Shown: positions 1 through 9,071 of the stretch, piece after piece | Layout of the letters: each line of letters opens with the position of its first letter | Position numbering within the stretch: position 1 is the first letter of the stretch | NCBI GenBank assembly: GCA_938035945.1 | Contig: CALHOU010000119.1 | Coordinates: 1-53,199, forward strand | DNA length: 53,199 bases | Direction: 5' to 3' | Origin: an uncultured Granulosicoccaceae bacterium | GTDB taxonomy: Bacteria; Pseudomonadota; Gammaproteobacteria; Granulosicoccales; Granulosicoccaceae | Translations under genes and position numbers: made by a program | Notes under the pieces: model-generated | Seen by the model: the letters and a program-made list of their open reading frames with translations, nothing else | The model's database searches: none | What the model was told of the DNA's origin: nothing

Positions 1-675
1 TCCAGACACGCATTATCATATTAGTCGGCTATGGGCCGATTTAGTCTACATATGTATAGTCAGCTTACTTAATTTTCTATCAACATCGAATTATTTACAA
101 AGCTGATAAGTTCAACGAGTGTGTTGCGTTGACCGGTTGAATCCGCTCCCCCATTGCTGTCATCGCAGCATTTTGGTAATGTCGCTAGTAATCAGCCCTT
201 GTCTATTCGCCATTTTTTCGAAAAACCCATCCATCGACATCCGGCAAGCTTGCATGAATATGTTCCATGATATTTGCCTCACTGAATGTAAACATTTTCA
301 TCACAGTGACTGTGATGGCCAGTGGGGCTAACATACCATCGCCAACTTCCTTTTCTGCTATCCACACTTTCTTCACCAATTTTGACACAGACAAAGCCTG
401 CGCTATTGCTTCGCGCTTACGGCTAAAGCTTCGGCTTTTTTTTAAAGCGCTTCGTAGTCTGAACGATTCATTGGCAGCTGAGTCCGTCCATTTGCGAGGG
501 TCGCATATTGGCAGCGATTGCGGCGAATACTGTTGATATCGTTCACCTGCGGCGCAGCCTGTTGTTCTTATACGGCTATTTCAAGTGAACTGTGATTGCC
601 ATAAAAATATTTTCGTGGCATGGAACTCAGACGATGCCGCGACCAATCAGTCCTAAAGTAGTTGCTGCGCTTAAG
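1..675. other. Gene-poor leading region with a degraded-looking minus-strand frame
   Basis: No convincing intact gene. On the minus strand the frame is open from about 580 down to a stop at 203. It reads as protein-like sequence (for example a basic stretch with several Lys/Arg, then EKEVGDG and DVDGWVF) but has no ATG or GTG start; only a TTG at 394 could begin it. That would leave 63 residues, so this is either a broken gene or chance. Plus-strand frames at 119-331 and 267-536 show no family resemblance and overlap it. A small hairpin with a T-rich tail lies at 425-443. Where gspD would be expected downstream of gspC, nothing is recognisable. Confidence 0.3.
425..443 (+). terminator. Possible intrinsic terminator with UUCG tetraloop
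   Basis: Arms AAAGC and GCTTT close a TTCG loop and run straight into a T tract (eight T in total, the first three in the stem). The C(UUCG)G loop is unusually stable, but the stem is only 5 bp. It would end plus-strand transcription entering from before the window. No gene is visible on that strand here. Confidence 0.35.
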
Positions 676-1578
676 TCATTGGGTTAATGAAATGGTTGCC
701 GCAACTTCAACGCCATCACGCAACAGGACCAGTTCCAGTGTTGGTGCCCTAACGGCATTGCGCAGCGCTCGCATCGCTTGCTTTTGACTAATTAACGCTA
801 TGCCGTTTACGCTCGTGATCACATCTCCGCCATAGATACCTTGAGCTTCAAGAATTTCTGGATTCTGTTTTGGTGTTATTTGGTACCCAATTAATTTTCC
901 ATTTTCTTGATAAGGCGCAGTGGCAACCACTCGGCCTAACAGAGAGGGCTTTTCGATAAATAATTGGCGTAACTCTGTGGGCGTGGTGGGTAAATCGATC
1001 GCAGCTGTTTGCTGCAATGCTTGTGTTGGCTTGATCGGCACTTGAGTTGTTGGCCGAACCGTAGTCGCCGTTGGCCCTTCAGACAAACTTAGTTTTTCGA
1101 GTTTACCGGCATTATTGATAATCACGTGGTCTTTGAATACCTCTACCAGTGTGACCCCATTAAGGAGCTGGTCTCCAATGCCAAACGCGCTTTGATCACC
1201 CGCACCCTCACTTATAATGGCGATCGCTCTTTCGGTAGGGGTGTATGCAAAGATGCCAGTAAGTTTAAAGTTTAACGTTGTTTGCGGTAGAGGACCAGGT
1301 GGTTGAGGCGGAAGCGGTGGTCTATCTGCGTCAACTACACCAAACAGATGCAAACCTGCGGTTAGATTAGCTTGTTCTAATGGATCGCTACTATTATTGG
1401 TTGTGTTGACACTCGTAGCCAGCGAGCTACTTCGGTAGTTGATCTCTGACTTGGGTAGAAACTTCAGGGTTAACACAGCGAGTGCCCAGCCCAATGCAAT
1501 AACCAACAACACATTCGCCCACTTGGGATGACGAGCAACTACGTCAGCTGCGCGAAAAGAGTTTACTACTGCGTCCAT
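676..1578 (-). CDS. gspC: Type II secretion system inner-membrane protein GspC
   Basis: 300 residues, usual GspC size. GspC is the inner-membrane clamp that links the secretin GspD to the assembly platform. Visible: a short cytoplasmic N-terminus, one membrane segment at about 21-41, a Pro-rich linker near 85-97, a homology-region domain at about 100-165 (LTGIFAYTP, FGIGDQL, VEVFKDHVII), and a C-terminal PDZ domain (about 215-298) with GGDVITSVNG. The start has a TTAGGT-like site upstream. It stands alone: no gspD or other gsp gene flanks it within the window, so its partner genes must lie elsewhere. Confidence 0.85.
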   Translation of the reverse strand: MDAVVNSFRAADVVARHPKWANVLLVIALGWALAVLTLKFLPKSEINYRSSSLATSVNTTNNSSDPLEQANLTAGLHLFGVVDADRPPLPPQPPGPLPQTTLNFKLTGIFAYTPTERAIAIISEGAGDQSAFGIGDQLLNGVTLVEVFKDHVIINNAGKLEKLSLSEGPTATTVRPTTQVPIKPTQALQQTAAIDLPTTPTELRQLFIEKPSLLGRVVATAPYQENGKLIGYQITPKQNPEILEAQGIYGGDVITSVNGIALISQKQAMRALRNAVRAPTLELVLLRDGVEVAATISLTQ

Positions 1579-1691
1579 GTCGATAAACCTAAGCGTTTTG
1601 TTATTTATCGACCATGTATACCCCCAAAATAAGCCAGCGACAGTGACATTGAGGAAAATTAAATACTTTGCGAATCATTACCCGCTAACGG

Positions 1692-2924
1692 CTAGTTTTT
1701 TACCGTTCCATCCTTGACCCAGCCGTCAAATATTTCCAAAACTTTATCTGCAAACGCTTGATCATTGATATGACAATCCAGTTCAGTAAATTGAATGGGG
1801 TCGGTCATGACCTTTCGCATTTCATCGCAAAACTCAGCAAACGCCTCTGGGTCGTGCGCAACATCACCTGGCTTATCCCATTCTTCAATGCCTTGATTCG
1901 TTAAAATCACATGCGCTATCGTGTCTGATGCTTTCAGGCGTTTTGCTATTTCCTGCGCGGTGGCACGACGCTCTTCAGCGTTTAAACCCGACGATTTAAT
2001 CAGCCGATTATGTTCATGGAACGGACGATCTTGATATTGTTCTGGAATGTCTTGCCACCCAGCGAAGTCGATTAAGTCTAAACAACCTGGCGCTATGAGT
2101 TGCGGTATACCGGCTCTACCAGCATTAAGCATCCGATCACTTCCACCGTTAATCACAGAACCGGCCATCAAGTTTCCAAGTTCAGGCAACGCGAAATCCA
2201 TTACACAGGCAAAGCCACCATCGGCAGCAATACTCTCATACGCCATTCCACCCATACCGGTTGCGTGAAAAATGGCAACCTCAAAACCGCGCTCTTCTAA
2301 CGCAGGTTTTAGTAGCTTCATGTATTTCAAACACGAAGAACCTAAGGATGTCATACCAACCATTGGTTTATCTGAGTTTGGTGCTTCGACCGCGCGGGCC
2401 GAGCCAAGTACGGCACCTGCAGCTTGTGACAAAGACGCTTTGCAAACTGAATTCAGACCATATAAACCACCGGCCCATAAAATCATTTGAATGTCGGCAG
2501 ACAATCTTTCCGGTGGAATGATCGGAGAAAAAGACACCGTTGACACTACGTACTTTGGTACGCCTAGCGGTAAGGCTTGGCAAATATCGAGCGCGGCATC
2601 CGTGCCCATTGTGCCACCAAGAATGACCACACCATCAAACTTCTTTTCGTCAAAGAGCTGTTTGGCTAAGGCTGATGCACCTTTGGCCATGATTTGCATA
2701 GCGGTATTTTCATCACCACTGTCAATGGCTTCTTGAATGGAACTGTTGGCACTTTTTGCAACGTCGTGCTTAGAGATGTCTGCGGGTTTTTCAGGGTCAC
2801 CCAACACAGACATGTCCATGCTCAGAACACCACCACCTAAGGACCTAACACGCTCCGCCATGTATTCGAGTTCATCGTTCTTGGTATCGTAGGTTCCTAC
2901 AATAAGAATGGTTTTATCGCTCAT
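1692..2924 (-). CDS. UPF0261 / Tm-1-like ATP-binding domain protein
   Basis: 410 residues, full length for the UPF0261 family. N-terminal signature ILIVGTYDTKNDELEY and the central glycine-rich VILGGTMGTDAAL are characteristic. Plant Tm-1 contains the same domain and binds ATP; the bacterial function is not established, but members commonly sit in catabolic clusters. It lies 30 nt after the class III aminotransferase gene and is presumably co-transcribed with it. The pair diverges from the tct operon, so all may share the control region at 4308-4484. A role in the same catabolic route is inference from position only. Confidence 0.85.
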   Translation of the reverse strand: MSDKTILIVGTYDTKNDELEYMAERVRSLGGGVLSMDMSVLGDPEKPADISKHDVAKSANSSIQEAIDSGDENTAMQIMAKGASALAKQLFDEKKFDGVVILGGTMGTDAALDICQALPLGVPKYVVSTVSFSPIIPPERLSADIQMILWAGGLYGLNSVCKASLSQAAGAVLGSARAVEAPNSDKPMVGMTSLGSSCLKYMKLLKPALEERGFEVAIFHATGMGGMAYESIAADGGFACVMDFALPELGNLMAGSVINGGSDRMLNAGRAGIPQLIAPGCLDLIDFAGWQDIPEQYQDRPFHEHNRLIKSSGLNAEERRATAQEIAKRLKASDTIAHVILTNQGIEEWDKPGDVAHDPEAFAEFCDEMRKVMTDPIQFTELDCHINDQAFADKVLEIFDGWVKDGTVKN

Positions 2925-2954
2925 GTCGGCTTTTTCCGTGAATACACTTTAAAT

Positions 2955-4307
2955 TTAAGCGGCAGAAAAGCCTGCGTCCAAGGCTTTGAGAATCTGCTGC
3001 ACATCGTCACTGGTTAACACTAACGGTGGTGACAAAATAAGATTCGGACCCGATACACGAACCATTACGCCGTTCGCATAAATAGTTTCATGGATTTTAG
3101 CAATGGTCGCTGCATCCAATGGGGTTTTTGTTTTTGCATCCGACACTAACTCCAGTGCATTCATCAATCCTTCACCACCACGCACATCACCAATCACATC
3201 GTGTTTTTTGCCAAGCTCAACCAAGCCTGCCATCATTTCATCACCCCGTGCTGCGGCATTCTCATTGACCTTTAAGCGCTCGGTTTCTTTTAGGCATGCA
3301 ATGGCTGCAGCTGCTCCAACCGGATGACCTGAATACGTGTACCCACTGCCAATCGCCGCTTTTCCAGTCTCATCGTTTTCAAACACTTCAACAACTTTGT
3401 CGGAAATCATGACCGCACCAAATGGGAAGTAACCATTAGTAATCGCTTTTGCCGTACAACTAAAATCAGGCTTAACACCCCAATGGCGTGAACCAGACCA
3501 ACTGCCGGTTCGACCATAGCCCGTGATAACTTCATCGGCAATTAACAATATGCCGTGCTTGTCGCAGATAGCGCGTATACCCGGCATAAAGCTTTCGTGC
3601 GGCACAATCACACCACCCGCTCCGAGCACCGGCTCCATAATAAAAGCTGCGATTGTGCTCGCGCCTTGAAACGCAATTTCTTCTTCAAATGCAGCCAAAC
3701 ACATCTGCGTAAGTTTTGCCGGGTCGGTTTCGTTAAATTGATTTCGGTAAGTGTATGGCGCCGGGATATGAAAACAGCCTGGCATCAATGGTTCATATTG
3801 GGTACGAAAATTTGCATTACCATTGACGGATGCACCGCCTGTATGGGTGCCGTGGTAGCCCTTCTTTATTGAAAAATATTTAGTACGCCCAGTTTCACCG
3901 CGAATCTTATGGTATTGCCGCGCCAGACGCAGTGCAATTTCCACACTATCAGAACCGCCGGAGGTGAAGAACGCACGCGACAAACCATCGGGTTCAAAAA
4001 ATTCGCGCAGCATATAGCTAAGTTCAATAACCGCATCGTTCGATGTACCACGGAAGGTTGAGTAGTAAGGTAGTTGTTGGAGTTGTTGCGTTATTGCATC
4101 TTTAATAACATCAGCCGAATAACCCAGGTTTACGTTCCACAAACCGCCAACAGCATCAATGGTTTCTGAACCATCCACATCCGTTATTCGAACACCTTTA
4201 CCGCCAGTGATAATCTTTGGTTCATTTTTCAAGCTGTCCGCCGGATGCACCATTGGATGCCACATGTGTCGCGCATTGTTTGCTTTAAGAAAATTTTCGT
4301 TTTTCAT
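2955..4307 (-). CDS. Class III (omega-amino acid/pyruvate type) aminotransferase
   Basis: 450 residues, normal for PLP-dependent fold-type I class III transaminases. Seen: the PLP-phosphate/ring region FTSGGSDSVEIALRLA, the Asp pair region LLIADEVITGYGRTG, and CTAKAITNGYFPFGA, in which the Lys is the expected Schiff-base residue. The sequence resembles the group that moves amino groups from omega-amino acids, beta-alanine, taurine or putrescine to pyruvate; the exact donor cannot be read. It is first in a minus-strand pair with the UPF0261 gene and diverges from the transporter/aldehyde dehydrogenase operon. A transaminase making an aldehyde that the dehydrogenase at 7575 oxidises is a plausible but unproven coupling. 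Confidence 0.88.
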   Translation of the reverse strand: MKNENFLKANNARHMWHPMVHPADSLKNEPKIITGGKGVRITDVDGSETIDAVGGLWNVNLGYSADVIKDAITQQLQQLPYYSTFRGTSNDAVIELSYMLREFFEPDGLSRAFFTSGGSDSVEIALRLARQYHKIRGETGRTKYFSIKKGYHGTHTGGASVNGNANFRTQYEPLMPGCFHIPAPYTYRNQFNETDPAKLTQMCLAAFEEEIAFQGASTIAAFIMEPVLGAGGVIVPHESFMPGIRAICDKHGILLIADEVITGYGRTGSWSGSRHWGVKPDFSCTAKAITNGYFPFGAVMISDKVVEVFENDETGKAAIGSGYTYSGHPVGAAAAIACLKETERLKVNENAAARGDEMMAGLVELGKKHDVIGDVRGGEGLMNALELVSDAKTKTPLDAATIAKIHETIYANGVMVRVSGPNLILSPPLVLTSDDVQQILKALDAGFSAA

Positions 4308-4376
4308 ATGGCGGGAAACCTGTTATTAATGTGTGCAATTGCCGCGTGAACAGAACGCTCGCGACCGGCAATAATG

Positions 4377-4408
4377 TTGACAGAAAGCCGTTTTTCGGTC
4401 AATATAAT
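4377..4408 (+). promoter_or_regulatory. Candidate promoter of the tct-led operon
   Basis: TTGACA at 4377-4382 and TATAAT at 4403-4408 are both perfect sigma-70 hexamers, but the spacer is 20 nt, longer than the usual 16-18, so one of the two may be a coincidence. A start near 4415 would fall inside the conserved element at 4410-4435. Confidence 0.4.
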
Positions 4409-4409
4409 T

Positions 4410-4435
4410 ACACTGGTGGTGACAATAGTGAACCG
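4410..4435 (+). promoter_or_regulatory. Probable IclR-type operator, copy 1 (tct operon / aminotransferase control region)
   Basis: A 26-bp element matching 23421-23446 at 21 positions, including the identical 13-mer CAATAGTGAACCG. Half-site CACTGG at 4411-4416 and ATAGTG at 4425-4430 are 8 bp apart, the same geometry as in copy 2, where the arms are perfectly inverted. It lies just past the TATAAT box and about 50 bp before the tctC start, a position suited to repression. Confidence 0.55.
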
Positions 4436-4484
4436 ATAAATCACTTACATTAAGCAACATCACTTGCAACTTGGAGATCAAAAA

Positions 4485-5420
4485 ATGAAGAAGTTTTTAC
4501 TTGCAGCGATCGTTGCGTTTTCGGCATCGTTGCCCGGCCTTGCATTGGCTGAGTATCCAGAAAAACCTGTAGAGTTCGTCGTGCCTTGGCCACCGGGTGA
4601 CCTAGAAGACGTGGTTACTCGCATGATTGCTGAAGATTTTCAAAAGAAGTACGGCGTACCTGCGGCAGTTGTTAACAAGCCTGGTGGTGGTGGTGGTCCC
4701 TTCCCCGGTGCCATTGAAGTTGCCAACGCACCTGCTGATGGTTACACCGTTGGTTCGTTCATTATTGCTATCCCCGTAGTTGGTCCAAACATCGGCATTC
4801 CAGAATTAAACCCTAACCCATTCGAACCGCTGGGTGCGTTTCTGACCTACCCGTTCGTTATTGTTGCTGGTGCCGATGCACCTTATGACGATATAGACGG
4901 TCTAGCCGCTCACGCCAAAGATAACGAAGTCGCACTTGGACATTTCGGTGCTCCACTTATTCCTACTAAAGTTACCTTTGCACTCGCCAAATCGAAAGGC
5001 TTTGAATTCGCCTCAGAAGCAGCGTTTGATGCATTGGACTGCAATACACTAGCCTCTGGCGATGTGGATGTCATGAACACAACCTTGCAGTTGGTTCTAC
5101 CTTGTCTTAACAACGTTAAAGTCCTGGCATCAATTGGTGGAGAGCGTATTAGCATCACGCCAGATACACCAACCGTTGCCGAACTGGTTCCAGAACTTAA
5201 CATCGCACTGTGGAACGGGTTGTTCGTTCACAAAGACACACCCGCTGATGTTCGCGAGAAAATCATTGCTGTCGCTCAAGAAACTTTAGCCTCAGACCGT
5301 GTAGCCAAATTAGCCTCTGAAACCGGTGCATTGTTGTACTGGCAAGATGCTGCTGCAACAAACGCTCAAATCGAAAAGGACATTGAAACCTTTGGCGCCG
5401 TTAACGCCATGCTTGAGTAA
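4485..5420 (+). CDS. tctC: Tripartite tricarboxylate-type transporter, periplasmic substrate-binding protein (Bug/TctC)
   Basis: 311 residues from the ATG at 4485, which has GGAG at 4473-4476; an in-frame TTG at 4464 is less likely. A signal peptide (MKKFLLAAIV..., cleavage after LALA, about residue 22) leads to the mature EYPEKPVEFV start typical of the Bug family. The family loop NKPGGGGG...ADGYT is present. It delivers an organic acid or similar ligand to the TctAB permease encoded next. The usual WAPGGGTD-like segment reads WPPGDLEDVVTR, so the ligand pocket is diverged and the substrate need not be a tricarboxylate. A strong hairpin follows the stop at 5431-5455. Confidence 0.9.
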   Translation: MKKFLLAAIVAFSASLPGLALAEYPEKPVEFVVPWPPGDLEDVVTRMIAEDFQKKYGVPAAVVNKPGGGGGPFPGAIEVANAPADGYTVGSFIIAIPVVGPNIGIPELNPNPFEPLGAFLTYPFVIVAGADAPYDDIDGLAAHAKDNEVALGHFGAPLIPTKVTFALAKSKGFEFASEAAFDALDCNTLASGDVDVMNTTLQLVLPCLNNVKVLASIGGERISITPDTPTVAELVPELNIALWNGLFVHKDTPADVREKIIAVAQETLASDRVAKLASETGALLYWQDAAATNAQIEKDIETFGAVNAMLE

Positions 5421-5430
5421 AACATTGTTT

Positions 5431-5455
5431 GGGTCGGCTCATTAAGCGCCGACCC
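5431..5455 (+). promoter_or_regulatory. Intercistronic hairpin after tctC
   Basis: GGGTCGGC (5431-5438) pairs with GCCGACCC (5448-5455) around a 9-nt loop, 10 nt after the stop. There is no T tract, so it is more likely an mRNA-stabilising or partial-termination element that keeps binding protein in excess of permease than a full terminator. Confidence 0.55.
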
Positions 5456-5493
5456 ATTCCTACCCGCGTCGTGCCCACCTACTTCTTGCATTC

Positions 5494-6033
5494 GTGATGA
5501 AAGCCAAGACACTTCAAGATTTATTCAAGCGTTATCGAAAACCTGGCGACCTTGTCTTCAGCTTGTTGTTTTTGGCGATGTGCCTTTTTTTGGCGCTCAA
5601 CGTTCAAGATCAAACGACTTGGTCAAAAGGTACAAAGCTACCATCGCAACCTGCGTTTTGGCCGTATTTGTCGATTGGTTTAATGACGTTTTTCGCTGTG
5701 TTGCATTTCGTCACCGGACTAATGACACCGGCCATGAAAGGTCGCTGGATGGAAGTTGGGTTTTGGTTGCGCTCTTTTGAATATGCGATTTGGTTTATGG
5801 CTTATGTTTTTATAGTTCCGCGCCTAGGGTATTTATTAAGCACACTTTTGTTTACTGCACTACTCACCTTCAGACTCGGTTATCGCTCCAAAAAGAGCAT
5901 CTTATTTGCCATGTTATTTGGCTTGGCGGTAGTCCTGCTATTTAAAACCTTTCTTCAAGTTAAAGTACCCGGTGGTGAGCTCTATGAGTTCTTACCTACA
6001 AATCTTCGTTCATTCATGCTCACTTATTTCTAA
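5494..6033 (+). CDS. tctB: TctB-family small membrane subunit of the tripartite transporter
   Basis: 179 residues with about four hydrophobic segments (for example LVFSLLFLAMCLFLALNV near the start and ILFAMLFGLAVVLLF near the end), as expected for the small permease subunit. Either GTG 5494 or ATG 5497 may start it; no clear Shine-Dalgarno sequence is seen. It lies between the binding protein and the large subunit, 15 nt before the latter. Recognition rests on size, hydrophobicity and position, since TctB is poorly conserved. Confidence 0.82.
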   Translation: MMKAKTLQDLFKRYRKPGDLVFSLLFLAMCLFLALNVQDQTTWSKGTKLPSQPAFWPYLSIGLMTFFAVLHFVTGLMTPAMKGRWMEVGFWLRSFEYAIWFMAYVFIVPRLGYLLSTLLFTALLTFRLGYRSKKSILFAMLFGLAVVLLFKTFLQVKVPGGELYEFLPTNLRSFMLTYF

Positions 6034-6048
6034 GCACACTATTAAATT

Positions 6049-7566
6049 ATGGATACGCTGCTTTCGGGTGTGAGTTTGCTAATGCGATGGGATGTTTTCA
6101 TCGCATTGCTGGTAGGTTCTATCGGTGGTGTTGTCATTGGTGCCATTCCAGGTGTTGGTGCCGCCGTAGCCATCGCAATTCTTTTACCGGCAACATTTTC
6201 CATGGACCCCATTGTGGGATTAACCGTATTGCTTGGCATCTATGGTTCCTCCATGTATGGCGGCGCCATTCCGGCCATCTTAGTCAACACACCAGGCACC
6301 GCTGTTAATGCCTTAACAACCTATGACGGTTATCCAATGACGCAGCGGGGTGAAGCGCGAAGAGCTTTATCTATCGCGTACTCCGCCTCATTCTGGGGTG
6401 GCATATTTGGCATTTTGTGTTTGATTTTTTTATCGCCACTGTTAGCGCTAATCGCACCGCACTTTGGCAGTCGCGAAATATTCTTAGCCGCACTGCTCGG
6501 CATGGTTTTAGTGGTACTGGCGCACCGTGGACAAGTGTTTGCCGCTGGCATGTTGGCAGCGTTTGGCATTTTGCTGCAAACCGTGGGTTTGGAGCCTGTT
6601 AAATACACCAAGCGTTTAACCTTCGATCAAAGCTGGCTAGCCAGTGGTTTCGATTTAATCGTCGTGGTGTTGGGCTTGTTTGCATTGAGCCAGGCCTTTT
6701 TATTACTGGTAGATAACGACAAACAACCAAAACTTGAACCGGTTACAGGCTCGCTGTTTTCAAGCATGAAAGAGCTCTGGATTTACAAACGCATTGCAAC
6801 TGTTGCTGGCGGCTTTGGTGTGTTGATGGGGATGATTCCTGGAGTGGGTGAATTTACCGCGCAGTTTTTATCCTACACGTATGCCCGCAAAACGTCCAAA
6901 GCACCAGAACAGTTTGGCAAAGGCTCACCTGAAGGCTTGATTGCATCGGAAGCTGCGAACAACGCAGTTCCTGCGGCCGCCATGATTCCCTTGCTGGCGC
7001 TAGGCATCCCGGGTGAGGCACTCACGGCGATGATGTTGTCAGTGTTCTACGTACACAATGTGATACCCGGGCCAGGTTTATTTCAAAATCAACTGGATTT
7101 TGTTTACGCTCTATACATAGCCATGTTGCTGTTGAATATCATTGTTATTGTTTTTCTATTGTTCTCCACAAATTTGATGACGAAGATCATTCAAATCCCT
7201 ACTCGATTTTTAGGCATGATGATATTGACCTTGAGTTTTGTTGGCGTGTATTCCTTGCGAAACTCTGTAACAGACTGCGCTATCGCATCTGCCTTTGGCG
7301 TGTTTGGACTTATTTTAAAACGATTAAACTTGCCGATTGTGCCCATTGTGTTAGGTATGGTTTTGGGCGGCATTATGGAAGTTAAATTGCGTACCTCTAT
7401 GACGCGGGTTAAAACACCGCTAGACTTTGTTGATCGCCCAATAGCGGCCTTTCTCGCAGCAGCTATTGTGTTCGTCATTGTCTTACACATTCGTACTCTT
7501 CGTAAAGAACATCTTGCTCGCTTAAAAGGCGAAACAGATGATGATCTTGATTCTCAACTCAGGTAA
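6049..7566 (+). CDS. tctA: TctA-family large membrane subunit of the tripartite transporter
   Basis: 505 residues, standard TctA length, with about 11-12 membrane segments. The family's Gly-Pro motifs are seen: GAIPGVGAAVAIAILLP in the first third, MGMIPGVGEFTAQFLSY in the middle, and LALGIPGEALTAMML. It forms the ion-coupled translocation path with TctB. The next gene, an aldehyde dehydrogenase, begins 8 nt after the stop, so uptake and oxidation genes are in one transcript. Confidence 0.93.
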   Translation: MDTLLSGVSLLMRWDVFIALLVGSIGGVVIGAIPGVGAAVAIAILLPATFSMDPIVGLTVLLGIYGSSMYGGAIPAILVNTPGTAVNALTTYDGYPMTQRGEARRALSIAYSASFWGGIFGILCLIFLSPLLALIAPHFGSREIFLAALLGMVLVVLAHRGQVFAAGMLAAFGILLQTVGLEPVKYTKRLTFDQSWLASGFDLIVVVLGLFALSQAFLLLVDNDKQPKLEPVTGSLFSSMKELWIYKRIATVAGGFGVLMGMIPGVGEFTAQFLSYTYARKTSKAPEQFGKGSPEGLIASEAANNAVPAAAMIPLLALGIPGEALTAMMLSVFYVHNVIPGPGLFQNQLDFVYALYIAMLLLNIIVIVFLLFSTNLMTKIIQIPTRFLGMMILTLSFVGVYSLRNSVTDCAIASAFGVFGLILKRLNLPIVPIVLGMVLGGIMEVKLRTSMTRVKTPLDFVDRPIAAFLAAAIVFVIVLHIRTLRKEHLARLKGETDDDLDSQLR

Positions 7567-7574
7567 CTCGTAAC

Positions 7575-9062
7575 GTGCTAGATCAAGCTAAGATCGATTT
7601 GCTTCGCAACACCCCCATCGCATCGCGCGGTTTATTAATCGACGGGCAAATGTCACCCAGCAGCTCTGGCGAATCTTTAGAGATCGTGTCGCCTATTGAT
7701 GGGCAGGTGCTAACCACAACCGCATCTGGCACAGCTGAAGACACTGCGCGTGCGATTGCTTCTGCGCGCAGAGCATTTGACGATGGACGATGGCGCAACA
7801 TGGCCCCGGCGGCGCGTAAGAAAATCATGCACAAGTGGGCTGATCTGATCGACGCGGAAGCTCTGGAACTGGCCGTTCTAGGCGTGCGTGATAACGGCAC
7901 GGAAATCAGCATGGCCATACGCGGCGAAAGTGGCTCAGCTGCTGGCACGATTCGTTATTACGCGGAAGCGATTGATAAACTTTACGGACAAATCGCACCA
8001 ACAGCGCCCGAGTTTTTGGGCTTAGTGCACAACGAACCGATTGGTGTTGTTGGGGCAATCATTCCTTGGAATTTTCCCTTGATGATTGGCGCCTGGAAAC
8101 TGGGGCCCGCTTTAGCCGTTGGGAATTCGGTTGTTTTAAAGCCCTCTGAAATGGCCTCCTTGTCGTTGCTTCGCTTGGCTGAATTAGCTTTAGAAGCCGG
8201 TATTCCAGAAGGTGTGTTTAATGTCGTTACCGGTAAAGGTTCGGTTGTAGGCGAAGCGATGTCTAACTCGATGGATGTAGACGTTATTGTATTCACAGGC
8301 TCCGGTACAACGGGTCGGCGATTACTTGAAGCATCCGCTCGATCGAACATGAAGCGCTGTTACTTAGAGCTTGGTGGAAAATCTGCAAACATTGTTTTTG
8401 CTGATACGAAAAATTTGGCCGAAGCTGCCAAGGTAAGTGCAGCGGGAATTTTTCGAAACTCAGGTCAAGTATGTGTTGCCGGTTCACGCCTGTTGGTAGA
8501 AGCGTCGGTGCATGATGAGTTTGTGGAACTGCTTGGCAAAGAGGCCGCAGCCTTGAGAGTCGGCGACCCGCTGGATGTGAATACAACATCAGGCGCAATC
8601 AACAACGGCGCACAATTGAATCAGAATTTAAGCTTTGTAGAAACCGCGCAAAACGAAGGCGGTACGCTCTATCAAGGCGGCAATCAATTGTTAGCCGATA
8701 GCGGTGGGTTCTATATGGAGCCAACCATCATCACCGACGTGCAGCAACAACACACCCTCGCGCAGCAAGAAGTGTTCGGCCCCGTACTGGCAGTCACCGC
8801 GTTCAACGACGAAGCCCACGCTATAGAACTCGCCAACAGCACCGACTTCGGTCTAGCCGGTGGTTTGTGGACCGCCGACCTTAGCCGCGCACACAAAATG
8901 ATCCGCGCCATGCGCACAGGCGTTGTGCATGTAAACACCTACGGCGGCCCCGACGTCACCGTACCCATGGGCGGCGTTAAACAATCCGGTAACGGCCACG
9001 ACAAATCACTACATGCGTTTGATAAGTTTATTGATTTGAAGACGGCGTGGATTAAATTGTAA
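7575..9062 (+). CDS. NAD(P)-dependent aldehyde dehydrogenase
   Basis: 495 residues, full ALDH superfamily length, GTG start preceded by AGGTAA. Catalytic features: PWNFPL with Asn166, Lys189 in VVLKPSE, general base Glu265 in LELGGKS, and nucleophile Cys300 in NSGQVCVAGSR. Overall it is closest to the broad betaine/gamma-aminobutyraldehyde-type ALDHs; the actual aldehyde is not evident. It sits between the transporter genes and the Rieske cluster. It could oxidise an aldehyde released by the divergent aminotransferase or by oxidative dealkylation downstream; both are inferences. Confidence 0.92.
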   Translation: MLDQAKIDLLRNTPIASRGLLIDGQMSPSSSGESLEIVSPIDGQVLTTTASGTAEDTARAIASARRAFDDGRWRNMAPAARKKIMHKWADLIDAEALELAVLGVRDNGTEISMAIRGESGSAAGTIRYYAEAIDKLYGQIAPTAPEFLGLVHNEPIGVVGAIIPWNFPLMIGAWKLGPALAVGNSVVLKPSEMASLSLLRLAELALEAGIPEGVFNVVTGKGSVVGEAMSNSMDVDVIVFTGSGTTGRRLLEASARSNMKRCYLELGGKSANIVFADTKNLAEAAKVSAAGIFRNSGQVCVAGSRLLVEASVHDEFVELLGKEAAALRVGDPLDVNTTSGAINNGAQLNQNLSFVETAQNEGGTLYQGGNQLLADSGGFYMEPTIITDVQQQHTLAQQEVFGPVLAVTAFNDEAHAIELANSTDFGLAGGLWTADLSRAHKMIRAMRTGVVHVNTYGGPDVTVPMGGVKQSGNGHDKSLHAFDKFIDLKTAWIKL

Positions 9063-9071
9063 ACTCAAAAA

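Noticed and set aside
119..536. Plus-strand frames of 70 and 89 residues near the window start
   Set aside because: They overlap each other, have Cys/His/Ser-rich compositions typical of shadow frames, and show no ribosome-binding site.
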